NCBI GenBank assembly: GCA_963743285.1
Contig: CAVUPF010000008.1
Span: forward strand, 62,001-126,000
From: CAVUPF01 sp963743285
Lineage (GTDB): Bacteria; Actinomycetota; Thermoleophilia; Solirubrobacterales; 70-9
Direction of reading: 5' to 3'
DNA length: 64,000 nucleotides
Positions 55,976 to 64,000 of the stretch are shown here, one piece after another (the first letter of the stretch is position 1; the number at the start of each line of letters is the position of its first letter). The notes beneath the pieces were generated by a model. It worked only from the letters and a program-made list of their open reading frames with translations. It searched no databases and was not told the DNA's origin. The position numbers were made by a program, and so were the translations under genes.

Positions 55976-56326
55976 TCAAGGCCGCGGAGCGGTTATTGCG
56001 GGTTTGTCCACCGAGCTGTGGGGGTAATCCGCAACGCCCCAGCCCTTGCGCTCGATCAGCTCGATCCCGATAACACTGCCGAGCGGGCCGACCGGCGTCA
56101 AGGTGGCGGCGAGCAGGGTGTAAGGCGCCTCGCGGCGGACCGCGGCCACCCAGATCACTATGCAGAGGCCGACGAAGCCGATCCCGTGCGCCCACCCGAA
56201 GATCATCGTCTCGGTTTCGAACCCGGGGAGCAGCCAGAAGACGATCAGGCAGGTGAAAATCGTCAACTCGACCCAGGAGAGGCGCTTTACCCACACGAAC
56301 AGCGGCCCGGGCACCGGCTTTTGCAT
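55976..56326 (-). CDS. DUF3817 membrane protein
   Basis: A 116-residue product with three hydrophobic segments: WVELTIFTCLIVFWLLPG, GWAHGIGFVGLCIVIWVAA and YTLLAATLTPVGPLGSVIGI. The HGIGF and PVGPLG patterns match DUF3817 (YdzA-like) integral membrane proteins of unknown function. Its ATG overlaps the kgd stop by one base (TGATG), so it is downstream of kgd in the same transcript. Confidence 0.85.
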   Translation of the reverse strand: MQKPVPGPLFVWVKRLSWVELTIFTCLIVFWLLPGFETETMIFGWAHGIGFVGLCIVIWVAAVRREAPYTLLAATLTPVGPLGSVIGIELIERKGWGVADYPHSSVDKPAITAPRP

Positions 56327-59300
56327 CAGGCGTCGGGGGTGAGGGCGGTCAGGACTATGCGTTCCTGCTCGCGAACGTGGGCGGCCGAGTAGCCCTCACC
56401 GGGGCTGGCCCGGCCCGGGCGGCCGATGTAGGTCAGCGCGACGCCCTCCGGCAGGATCCCCGGCATGCGCCGCGACATCACCTTCCAAGCGCCCATGTTG
56501 CGCGGCTCCTCCTGTACCCAGGCGATCTCTTTCAGGTTGGGGTAGGAGGCAATCAGGTCGGTCAGCTGCCGATCGGCGAAGGGGTAGAGCATCTCCACCC
56601 TGGCTATCGCGACCTCCGCCGCCGCCGCGCGGCGCTCGCTGGCGTCCATGTCGAAGTACACCTTGCCGGTGCAAAGCACCAGTCGCTCGACCTTCTCGTG
56701 CCGGTCGGCGGCGCTGGGGTCATCGAGGATGGCGTGGAACTCGCCGTTTGACAGTTCCTCCAGGCTGGCGCTCGCCCGCTCCAAGCGCAGCAGGCCCTTC
56801 GGCGTGAAGACGATCAACGGGCGCGGCTTGCGGATCAGCGCCTGCCGGCGCAGCAGGTGAAAGTACTGGGCGGCGGTGGTGGGGTTGGCGATGCGGATGT
56901 TGCCCTCCGCGCCGAGCGCCAAGAAGCGCTCGATGCGGGCGCTGGAGTGCTCGGGACCGGAGCCCTCATACCCGTGGGGCAACAGCAGGGTGAGGCGACT
57001 GGTCTGGCCCCACTTGGCCTCGCCGGAGACGATGAAGCTGTCGATGATCACCTGGCCGGCGTTGGCGAAGTCGCCGAACTGGGCCTCCCAGAGGACCAGC
57101 GCGCTCGGCGTTGCCGCCGAGTAGCCGTACTCAAAGCCAAGGCAGGCTACCTCCGAGAGCGGGCTGTTGTGCAGCTCAAAGGGGGCGGAGGCCTCATCTA
57201 GGTTCTGCATCGGGCAGTACTCAAGGCCGGTGTTCTCATCGTGCAGGACGAGATGGCGGTGAGAGAAGGTGCCACGCTCTGTGTCCTGTCCGGTGAGGCG
57301 GGTGTGGACACCGTCGGTCAAAAGCGAGGCGAAGGCAAGCGCCTCGGCGTGGCCGAAGTCGATGCCGCCTGCCTCGATCGCCTCGAGGCGCTTGCTCAGC
57401 GGCCGGCGCAACTTGCGGTGGATTGTGAAGCTCTCCGGCACCTTCAGCAGCGCTTCGTTGAGGGCGCGCAGCTTCTCCGCAGCAACCGCGGTGTCGACCG
57501 GGGGGCTGGCGCTACGGTCGAGGTCGCCGGTGCCGGTGGAAGTCGCCGTCGGGTCCTCGTAATCACCTGACTCGATCTTCTCGCGCAGCCCCTTCAGCGC
57601 AGTGGACATCTCCTCGCGGCGCTCGCTCGCCGCTCGCTCGACGTCCTCGGCGCTGACCACGCCCTCCCCGACCAGCTTCCCGGCGTAGATCTCCGATACC
57701 GGCGGATGGGCCTTGATTTTGGCGGCCATCAGCGGCTGGGTGTAGGCGGGCTCGTCGGTCTCGTTATGGCCAAAGCGGCGGTAGCCGATCAGGTCGATCA
57801 CGATGTCCCGCCCCCAGCGCTCGCGGTAGGCCATCGCCAGGCGGACCGCGGCCGAGCAGGCCTCGACATCATCGGCGTTGACGTGGACGATCGGCACGTT
57901 GAAGCCCTTCGCCATGTCGGCCGCGTAGGGGGTGGAGCGGGCCTCCTCGGGGTCGGTGGTGAACCCCACCTGGTTGTTTTGGATGATGTGGATCGTGCCG
58001 CCGGTGCTGTAGCCCTTCAGCGACTGCAGGTTGAGGGTCTCGGCGACGACGCCCTGGGCCGGGAAGGAGGCGTCGCCGTGGAGTAGCACCCCGACGGCGC
58101 GTCTGGGGTTGTGGGTGAGCTTTGGGCCGTCGAGGTCGGACTGCAGGAAGCGAGCGCCGCCGCTGACTACCGGGTCGACGAACTCGAGGTGGCTGGGGTT
58201 GGGGTAGAGGCGGACCGAGATCCTCTCGTCTGCGCTGGTCTCATAGATCCCCTGATGGCCGTAGTGGTACTTGACGTCGCCGGTGCCGCCGTGGGGGATC
58301 GCGGCGACTGCCTTCACCGCATCGATCCGCTTATCGCCCTCGAACTCGGCCAGGATCGACTCGACCGGGCGGCCGAGGTTGTGGGCGAGGACGCTGAGCC
58401 GGCCGCGATGGGCCATGCCGAAGACGACCTCTTCGGCGCCGCCGCGATGGGCGAGGGTGACCAGCTCGTCGAGCATCGTTACCACCGCGTCGAGGCCCTC
58501 GATCGAGAACATCTTCTGACCCAGGTAGGCCTTCTCGAGGAAGCGCTCAAACCCGAAGACGTCGATCAGGCGACCGAGAAGGCGGCGTTTCTCATCGTCA
58601 TCGAGCGGCCGGCGGTGGGCGCCCGTCTCGATCATCTCCCGCAGCCAGAGCCGCTGCTCGTGGGAGGAGAGGTGCTCGAACTGGTAGGCCATCGTGCCGC
58701 AGTAGGCCTCGCGCAGCCGCGGCAGCGCCTCCAGCAGGGTCTCGCCGGGGACACCGATGTGCAGGATCGATGCGGGGACCTTCGCCATCAGCTCCGGGGT
58801 GAGGTTGAGGCTCTCGGGCTGGATCGAAGGGTCGCCCTGGGGCACGGAGCCGAGTGGGTCCAAACGGGCGGCGAGGTGTCCGTGGGTGCGGTAGCCCTTG
58901 AGCAGCGAAGTCGCCGACGCGACCGCTTCTAGCAGCTCCTCGTCGGGAGCGGTTGGGGAGCTCGCCGGCGCGGCGGCGCCCAGCGGCGGGGCGGAGGCGG
59001 AGGCTGGGTGAGCGGCGGCGATCGGGCCCGGGTCGGCGCCGAGCTCGCCGGCGAGCGCCTCATAAAAGCCGTCCTCGCCTTGGAGAAGCTGCTCGACCCG
59101 GCGCAGGAAGGCGCCCGACTCGGCCCCCTGGATGACGCGGTGGTCGTAGGTCGAGGTAAGCGTCATCACCTTGGAGACGCCGAGCCGGCGGATCCGATCG
59201 GGGGCGGCGTGCGCCCACTCCGGCGGGTAGGCGATTGAGCCGGTTGCGATGATCGCGCTCTGACCGCTCATCAGTCGCGGGACCGAGGCGACGGTGCCAA

Positions 59301-60336
59301 TGCCGCCCGGGTTTGTGAGGGAGATGTTGGTGCCCTGGAAGTCATCGGGGCTGAGCTTGTTCTCGCGAGTCTTGGTAATCAGCTCCTCGTAGTAGGAGTG
59401 AAAGGCGGCGAAGTCGAGCCCCTCGGCGCCCTTAATCGCCGGGACCATGAGGCTGTGGGAACCGTCCTTTCGCTCGACATCGACCGCGATGCCGAGGTTG
59501 ACCGGTCCCCCCTCCAGCGCGAACGGCTTGCCCTCGCGCTCCTCATAGGTGCGGACCATCACCGGCAGCTCCTCGGCGGCCTGAACGATCGCCCAGGCGA
59601 CCAGGTGGGTGAAGGAGACCTTCATCCCCCGCTCGTTCAGCAGCCCGTTCAGTGCCTTTCGCTTGGCGTCCAGCGTGTCGACGGCGACCGTCCGAAACGA
59701 AGTCGCGGTCGGCACCTCTCGGCTTTCGTTCATCGCCGAGGCGAGCATCGCCGCCGGCCCCCGCAGCGGCTTGGCCTCGCCCGGCGCGGTCATCGCCCTC
59801 GGGCCAGCGCCATCAGCAGCTGCCAGCACGTCCTCCTTGGTCACCTTGGCACCCGGGCCTGAGCCGCTGAGGGCCTCCAAATCGACACCGGTGGCCGCGG
59901 CGACCCGCCGCGCGACCGGCGTGGCCCGCACATCTTCAGCGCCGCCGTTGGTTCTGGCCGGGGCTGCCCCGGCCTCCTGCGGCTGGCGTGGGAGTGCGGT
60001 AGAGGAGGGATCCGGCTCGCCGGCGGCACCCCCATGCGTCGCGAGGGGGTCCCCAGCCGAGCCGTCAGAGCCCGCGGCGGACCCCTCCCCGGGCTCAATC
60101 TCGGCGAGCGGAGCGCCCACCGCTACCTCTTCGTCAACCTTCGCGATCAGCTTCGTGATCGTGCCCGCGACGGGGGCCGGAACCTCTGCGTCGACCTTGT
60201 CGGTCGAGATCTCCACGACGGTGTCGCCCTCGTTGACAAAGTCCCCCTCGGTGACGTGCCACTCGAGCACGATTCCCTCGGTGACCGACTCGCCCATCTC
60301 GGGCATCTCGATCTGCACGGTCGCCGTTTGCGCCAT
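56326..60336 (-). CDS. kgd: Multifunctional 2-oxoglutarate dehydrogenase E2o-E1o fusion with its own lipoyl domain
   Basis: The 1336-residue protein fuses an E2o succinyltransferase with an E1o decarboxylase. Residues 5-80 are a lipoyl domain (IEMPEMGESVTEG, lipoylated lysine in STDKVDAEV, about 47). Residues 136-175 are a peripheral subunit-binding domain (RATPVARRVAAATGVDLEAL). Residues about 190-440 are the E2 core with YDHRVIQGAESG. From about 480 comes E1o: YRTHGHLAARLDPLG, GDASFPAQGVVAETLNLQ (ThDP), NNQVGFTTDPEEAR. The well-studied OdhA/Kgd of Corynebacterium and Mycobacterium lack the lipoyl and subunit-binding parts and are about 1220-1230 residues. Whether the lipoyl domain works in cis is an inference. 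It completes oxidation of 2-oxoglutarate to succinyl-CoA. Confidence 0.95.
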   Translation of the reverse strand: MAQTATVQIEMPEMGESVTEGIVLEWHVTEGDFVNEGDTVVEISTDKVDAEVPAPVAGTITKLIAKVDEEVAVGAPLAEIEPGEGSAAGSDGSAGDPLATHGGAAGEPDPSSTALPRQPQEAGAAPARTNGGAEDVRATPVARRVAAATGVDLEALSGSGPGAKVTKEDVLAAADGAGPRAMTAPGEAKPLRGPAAMLASAMNESREVPTATSFRTVAVDTLDAKRKALNGLLNERGMKVSFTHLVAWAIVQAAEELPVMVRTYEEREGKPFALEGGPVNLGIAVDVERKDGSHSLMVPAIKGAEGLDFAAFHSYYEELITKTRENKLSPDDFQGTNISLTNPGGIGTVASVPRLMSGQSAIIATGSIAYPPEWAHAAPDRIRRLGVSKVMTLTSTYDHRVIQGAESGAFLRRVEQLLQGEDGFYEALAGELGADPGPIAAAHPASASAPPLGAAAPASSPTAPDEELLEAVASATSLLKGYRTHGHLAARLDPLGSVPQGDPSIQPESLNLTPELMAKVPASILHIGVPGETLLEALPRLREAYCGTMAYQFEHLSSHEQRLWLREMIETGAHRRPLDDDEKRRLLGRLIDVFGFERFLEKAYLGQKMFSIEGLDAVVTMLDELVTLAHRGGAEEVVFGMAHRGRLSVLAHNLGRPVESILAEFEGDKRIDAVKAVAAIPHGGTGDVKYHYGHQGIYETSADERISVRLYPNPSHLEFVDPVVSGGARFLQSDLDGPKLTHNPRRAVGVLLHGDASFPAQGVVAETLNLQSLKGYSTGGTIHIIQNNQVGFTTDPEEARSTPYAADMAKGFNVPIVHVNADDVEACSAAVRLAMAYRERWGRDIVIDLIGYRRFGHNETDEPAYTQPLMAAKIKAHPPVSEIYAGKLVGEGVVSAEDVERAASERREEMSTALKGLREKIESGDYEDPTATSTGTGDLDRSASPPVDTAVAAEKLRALNEALLKVPESFTIHRKLRRPLSKRLEAIEAGGIDFGHAEALAFASLLTDGVHTRLTGQDTERGTFSHRHLVLHDENTGLEYCPMQNLDEASAPFELHNSPLSEVACLGFEYGYSAATPSALVLWEAQFGDFANAGQVIIDSFIVSGEAKWGQTSRLTLLLPHGYEGSGPEHSSARIERFLALGAEGNIRIANPTTAAQYFHLLRRQALIRKPRPLIVFTPKGLLRLERASASLEELSNGEFHAILDDPSAADRHEKVERLVLCTGKVYFDMDASERRAAAAEVAIARVEMLYPFADRQLTDLIASYPNLKEIAWVQEEPRNMGAWKVMSRRMPGILPEGVALTYIGRPGRASPGEGYSAAHVREQERIVLTALTPDA

Positions 60337-60347
60337 CTCTGGATTGA

Positions 60348-62354
60348 GTGTATGAAACAGAGGTGAATTACTTCTTAACCGGGGCGACTGGGTTCATCGG
60401 TCGCAACCTCGTCGAGCGGTTGCTGAAGCGCGAGGGGACGATCTACGCGCTCGTCCGAGCCGGCTCGCGGGGCCGCCTTGAGGAGCTGCGCACCAGTTGG
60501 GGGGCCGACGGGGCGCGGATCGTCCCGGTCGCCGGTGACCTCTCCCAGCCGGGGCTGGGCGTCTCCGAGGAGGACCTGGTGACGATGCGGGGCGAGGTCG
60601 GCCACTTCTTCCACCTGGCAGCGATCTACGACATGACCGCTGACGCCGAGGTCCAGGAGGTGGCCAACGTCGAGGGCACGCGGTACGCGGTGGGGCTGGC
60701 GGCGGCGATCGAGGCCGGCTGCTTTCACCAGGTCAGCTCGATCGCCGTCGCCGGTCTTTACCGAGGCGAGTGGCGCGAGGAGATGTTCGAGGAGGCCGAA
60801 GGACTGGACGCCAACCCCTACTTCCGGACCAAGCACGAGTCCGAGCGGGTCGTGCGCGAGGACTGCCAGCGGCCGTGGCGGGTCTACCGGCCGGGGATCG
60901 TCGTGGGGGACTCGCGGAGCGGGGCGATCGACAAGATCGACGGCCCCTACTACTTCTTCAAGGCGCTGCAGCGGGCGCGGCGGGTGCTGCCCACCTGGTT
61001 GCCGACGATCGGGATCGAAGGAGGCGAGATCAACCTCGTCCCGGTTGACTTCGTCGCCGCCGCGATCGACCACATCGCCCACCGGCCGGGCCTCGACGGC
61101 CGGGCGTTCCACCTCACCGACCCCCACCCGAAGACGGCGGGTGAGGCGGTCAACCTCTTCGCCAAGGCGGCAGACGCGCCGCAGATGGCGGTGCGTCTGG
61201 AGCCCGATATCGTCGATCCGGCGAGGACGCTGATCGGTACCGGCCTCAAGCTCTTCCCCCCGGCGAGACGGGTGGCGGAGATCGTGCTGAGGGACTTCGG
61301 CATCCCGCCCGAGATCCTCAGCTACGTCAGCTATCCGACCACCTTTGACTGCTCGGAGGCCGAGGCGGCGCTGGAGGGATCGGGGATCGAGGTGCCGCCG
61401 CTGGAGACCTACGCCGCGCGGCTTTGGGATTACTGGGAGCGCAACCTCGACCCCGACCTGTTCAAGGACCGTTCGCTGTCGGGGGCGGTGCGGGGCAAGG
61501 TGGTGCTGATCACCGGCGCCTCCTCGGGGATCGGCAAGGCGGCCGCGGTGAAGGCGGCCGATGCCGGCGCGACGGTGCTGCTGGTGGCCCGTTCGGTCGA
61601 GAAGCTCGAGGAGACGAAGCGGGAGATCGAGACGGCGGGCGGCACCGCGCACATCCACCGCTGCGACATGGCCGACATCGAGGAGATCGAGCGGATGGCC
61701 GAGGAGGTGCTCGCCTACCACGGCCAAGTCGACATTCTCGTCAATAACGCGGGACGCTCGATCCGGCGTTCGGTCGCGCTCTCCTACGATCGCTTCCACG
61801 ACTACGAGCGGACGATCCAGCTCAACTATTTCGGCGCGGTGCGGCTGATCCTTGCCATGCTGCCGGCGATGCGGGCGCGCAAGTCGGGTCACATAATCAA
61901 CGTCAGCTCGATCGGCACGCAGACCAACCCACCGCGCTTTTCTGCCTACGTCGCCTCGAAGGCGGCGCTTGACGCCTTCAGCCGAGTGATCGCCTCCGAG
62001 GTGATCGACGACGGCGTCCACATCACGACGATCCACATGCCGCTGGTGCGGACGCCGATGATCGCGCCGACCCGGATGTATGACATGTTCCCGGCGATCA
62101 CGCCCGAGGAGGCGGCTGAGTTGATCGCCGAGGCGATGGTCGCCAAGCCGAAGAAGGTGGCGACGCGGCTGGGGAACCTGGGCGAGCTGCTCTACGCGGT
62201 GGCCCCGAAGGCGAGCGACACGATCCTGAACACGGCGTACAAGCTGTTCCCCGAGTCGCAGGCTGCAAAGGGGAAGGGAGACGAGGCCCCTGATCAGCCG
62301 CCTTCCACCGAGGCCGTCGCCTTCGCGCACCTGATGAAAGGCGTCCACTGGTAA
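60348..62354 (+). CDS. Fatty acyl-CoA reductase (two-domain SDR, AcrA1/FcrA-like)
   Basis: The 668-residue protein has two reductase modules. Residues 1-370 are an extended SDR (NYFLTGATGFIGRNLVERLL, VNVEGTRYAVGLA-like VANVEGT, YFRTKHESERVV, YRPGIVVGDSRSG) similar to male-sterility/acyl-CoA reductases. Residues 380-650 are a classical SDR (KVVLITGASSGIGKAAAV, LVNNAGRSIRR, SAYVASKAALDAFSRV). The same arrangement occurs in mycobacterial AcrA1 and Marinobacter fatty acyl-CoA reductase, which make fatty alcohols. Start may be GTG 60348 or GTG 60363 (giving MNYFLTGATG). The kgd gene starts only 11-26 bases away in the opposite direction. The AGPS-like gene overlaps its stop. Confidence 0.88.
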   Translation: MYETEVNYFLTGATGFIGRNLVERLLKREGTIYALVRAGSRGRLEELRTSWGADGARIVPVAGDLSQPGLGVSEEDLVTMRGEVGHFFHLAAIYDMTADAEVQEVANVEGTRYAVGLAAAIEAGCFHQVSSIAVAGLYRGEWREEMFEEAEGLDANPYFRTKHESERVVREDCQRPWRVYRPGIVVGDSRSGAIDKIDGPYYFFKALQRARRVLPTWLPTIGIEGGEINLVPVDFVAAAIDHIAHRPGLDGRAFHLTDPHPKTAGEAVNLFAKAADAPQMAVRLEPDIVDPARTLIGTGLKLFPPARRVAEIVLRDFGIPPEILSYVSYPTTFDCSEAEAALEGSGIEVPPLETYAARLWDYWERNLDPDLFKDRSLSGAVRGKVVLITGASSGIGKAAAVKAADAGATVLLVARSVEKLEETKREIETAGGTAHIHRCDMADIEEIERMAEEVLAYHGQVDILVNNAGRSIRRSVALSYDRFHDYERTIQLNYFGAVRLILAMLPAMRARKSGHIINVSSIGTQTNPPRFSAYVASKAALDAFSRVIASEVIDDGVHITTIHMPLVRTPMIAPTRMYDMFPAITPEEAAELIAEAMVAKPKKVATRLGNLGELLYAVAPKASDTILNTAYKLFPESQAAKGKGDEAPDQPPSTEAVAFAHLMKGVHW

Positions 62355-63950
62355 GGAGGCTCAAGCACTGGGGGTGGGGTTACGAGGACCAGGCGCCCTC
62401 CGAGACCGAGCTGAGCGAGGCTGCTGCCGGGATCAGGGAGCGGCTTGGGTTCGGGGGTCGGCCGGAGGCGCCGGTTCCGCTGGGGGAGGTGGAGCTCCGG
62501 GCTCCACGCCTGCGGGTGCCGGAGGAGTTCGGGGAGCTCTTCACGGATCTGCGCTACGAGCGCGTTGCCCACGCATTGGGGAAGGCCTATCGAGATGTTG
62601 TGCGGGGGTTCCGGGGGGAGTTCCCGAACCCGCCGGACCTCGTTGCCTTCCCGGCGGATGAGTCCGAGATCGAGGTCGTGTTGAGCTGGGCGGAGGCGGC
62701 GGGGGCCGCCGTCGTGCCATTCGGAGGCGGGACCAGCGTGGTCGGAGGTGTCGAGCCCCCGAGCGGCGATCGCGCCGTCGTCTCGATGGACCTGCGCCGC
62801 TTGGGCCGGGTGCTGGAGGTCGATGCGGAGTCGTTGGCGGCGCGGATCCAGGCTGGGGCTACCGGGCCTCGGCTGGAGGAGCAGCTTCGCGAGCATGGGT
62901 TGACGCTGCGGCACTTTCCGCAGTCGTTTGAGTACTCGACGCTGGGCGGCTGGATCGCGACGCGGGCCGGGGGGCACTTCGCGACGCTGTACACCCACAT
63001 CGACGACCTGCTCGAGTCGGTGCGGGCGATCACTCCGCGGGGGGCCTGGGAGAGCCGGCGGCTACCGGGGTCGGGGGCCGGTCCCTCGCCCGACCGGATG
63101 CTGGTCGGCTCGGAGGGGATCCTCGGCGTGATCGCCGAGGCCTGGGTGCGGGTGCGTCCGCGGCCCGAGTTCAAGGCCGCCTGTGGCGGTCGAGTTCGAC
63201 GATTTCATGGCCGCAGCCGGGGCGGTCCGTGAGCTCTCCCAGTCCGGGCTGTACCCGTCGAACTGCCGCTTGCTCGATGCGTTGGAGGCGGGGACGACGG
63301 GAGCCGGCACGGGCGAGACGAACCTGCTGGTGCTGGGATTCGAGTCCGCTCATCATCCCGTCGAGGCTTGGATGGACTTGGCGCTGGAGGTCGCCCGCGA
63401 GCACGGGGGTGTGCCGGGGGAGGTGCGCGGCGGGGGCGGAGGCAACGACGCCGTTGGCGCCTGGCGGAGCGCCTTCCTCCTCGCCCCCTACCTGCGCGAC
63501 AGCTTCGTCGCCTGCGGCGTCCTCTCGGAGACCTTCGAGACGGCGATCGTCTGGGAGCGCTTCGAGTCCTTTCACACCGAGGCGATGGCGGCGGTGCGGG
63601 CCAAGGTCGCCGAGGTCTCGGGCGCGCCGGCCGAGGGGCTGGGCGCGCCGCGCGTCAGCTGCCGCTTCACCCACGTCTACCCCGATGGCCCGGCCCCTTA
63701 CTTCACGGTGATGGCGCCCGCGGTGCGGGGCGGCGAGGTCGAGCAGTGGGATGAGATCAAGGCCGCCGCCTCGGAGGCGGTGATCGGGGCCGGTGGCACG
63801 ATCACCCACCATCACGCGGTCGGGCGCGACCACCGCCCCTGGTATGACCGCCAGCGGCCGGCGCCGTTCGCCGCCGCGTTGCGGGCGGCAAAGGCCGAGC
63901 TGGACCCGAGCGCGATGCTCAACCCCGGCGTCCTGATCGACCCGGCCTGA
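62348..63950 (+). CDS. Alkyl-dihydroxyacetonephosphate synthase-like FAD oxidoreductase, with a frame break
   Basis: AGPS enzymes swap the acyl chain of acyl-DHAP for a fatty alcohol, making the ether bond. The 5' frame has HWGWGYEDQAPSETELSEAA, DVVRGFRGEFPNPPDLVAFP, VVPFGGGTSVVGGVEPP and YSTLGGWIATRAGGHFATLYTH; it stops at 63232. The 3' frame (from 63183) has VEFDDFMAAAGAVRELSQSG, VACGVLSETFETAIVWERFE, CRFTHVYPDGPAPYFTV and ITHHHAVGRDHRPWYD (AGPS HHH motif). An indel near 63182 joins them. The first ATG/GTG/TTG in frame is 62489, but the conserved HWGWGYED lies upstream, so the start is uncertain (CTG 62348 overlaps the reductase stop, or a sequence error is present). Glycolate-oxidase-type relatives are the alternative. 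Confidence 0.8.
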
Positions 63951-64000
63951 GGCTTACAAACCCCTTACACGGCCCTGACCGGGCTCATACGCGGCTGCCC

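Noticed and set aside
60375..62348. A 657-codon open frame antisense to the acyl-CoA reductase
   Set aside because: Arg/His/Gly-rich mirror of a well-conserved gene with no domain; shadow frame.

Overview
The window is about 64 kb of very GC-rich, gene-dense bacterial chromosome with many GTG/TTG starts and many 1-8 base gene overlaps. Protein character points to Actinomycetota, most likely class Thermoleophilia (Solirubrobacterales-like); this is an inference from the fused E2o-E1o 2-oxoglutarate dehydrogenase, the actinobacterial-type aconitase and IleRS, a ccm-hem gene string and a c-di-AMP riboswitch ahead of a secreted NlpC/P60-like protein. No database was consulted.

Layout. 0-0.6 kb: the N-terminus of a tyrosine integrase leaving the window to the left, next to the 3' end of tRNA-Arg(CCT), so the right boundary of an integrated element. 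0.6-4.5 kb: NfeD, slipin, a GalT-like enzyme, a hypothetical gene whose stop lies inside the tRNA, and a TlpA-like lipoprotein. 4.7-7.2 kb: an unusual SF2 helicase. 7.1-13.9 kb (minus): ccmA-ccmB-ccmC-ccmD-hemA-hemC-cobA/hemD-birA, coupling heme export/cytochrome c maturation to tetrapyrrole synthesis. 14-25.8 kb: two aldehyde dehydrogenases, RarA, a DUF1385 membrane protein, methylmalonyl-CoA epimerase, a methyltransferase, a BtrH-like protein, PAP2, YchF, a CrtC/AttH-like protein and SpoIID/LytB. 26-32 kb: FumC, a benzoylformate-decarboxylase-like enzyme and a FAD/Fe-S 2-hydroxyacid dehydrogenase. 32-41 kb: SDR, IleRS, a tautomerase with thioredoxin, a polyprenol-phosphate mannosyltransferase type GT2, a PolX-like PHP protein, OtsB, two half-size TSUP transporters and PAC2. 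41.7-47.4 kb: a UvrD-like helicase-nuclease, an inositol monophosphatase family protein, a basic protein under two LexA-like boxes, and UDP-glucuronate decarboxylase. 47.7-51.3 kb: methylmalonyl-CoA mutase large subunit and acyl-CoA carboxylase beta subunit. 51.3-64 kb: riboswitch plus NlpC/P60-like protein, SDR, aconitase, the E2o-E1o fusion, and a fatty acyl-CoA reductase next to an alkyl-DHAP-synthase-like gene.

How the genes fit together. Propionate/methylmalonyl-CoA metabolism (carboxylase beta, epimerase, mutase, with BirA for biotinylation) feeds succinyl-CoA into a TCA cycle represented by AcnA, Kgd/OdhA and FumC. The heme/ccm operon supports respiratory cytochromes. The acyl-CoA reductase plus AGPS-like pair suggests alkyl-ether lipid synthesis.

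Caveats. Reading frames are broken in several genes (VOC 25.8-26.2 kb, FAD/Fe-S dehydrogenase 31.1-32.1 kb, SDR 32.1-33.0 kb, ileS at about 33.52 and 35.84 kb, AGPS-like at about 63.18 kb). Because ileS is essential and its conserved motifs continue in the alternate frames, most of the 31-36 kb breaks look like consensus errors rather than true pseudogenes. No CRISPR array, rRNA operon or insertion sequence was seen. The strongest candidates for follow-up are the lipoyl-bearing E2o-E1o fusion, the reductase/AGPS-like pair, and the LexA-box-controlled basic protein.
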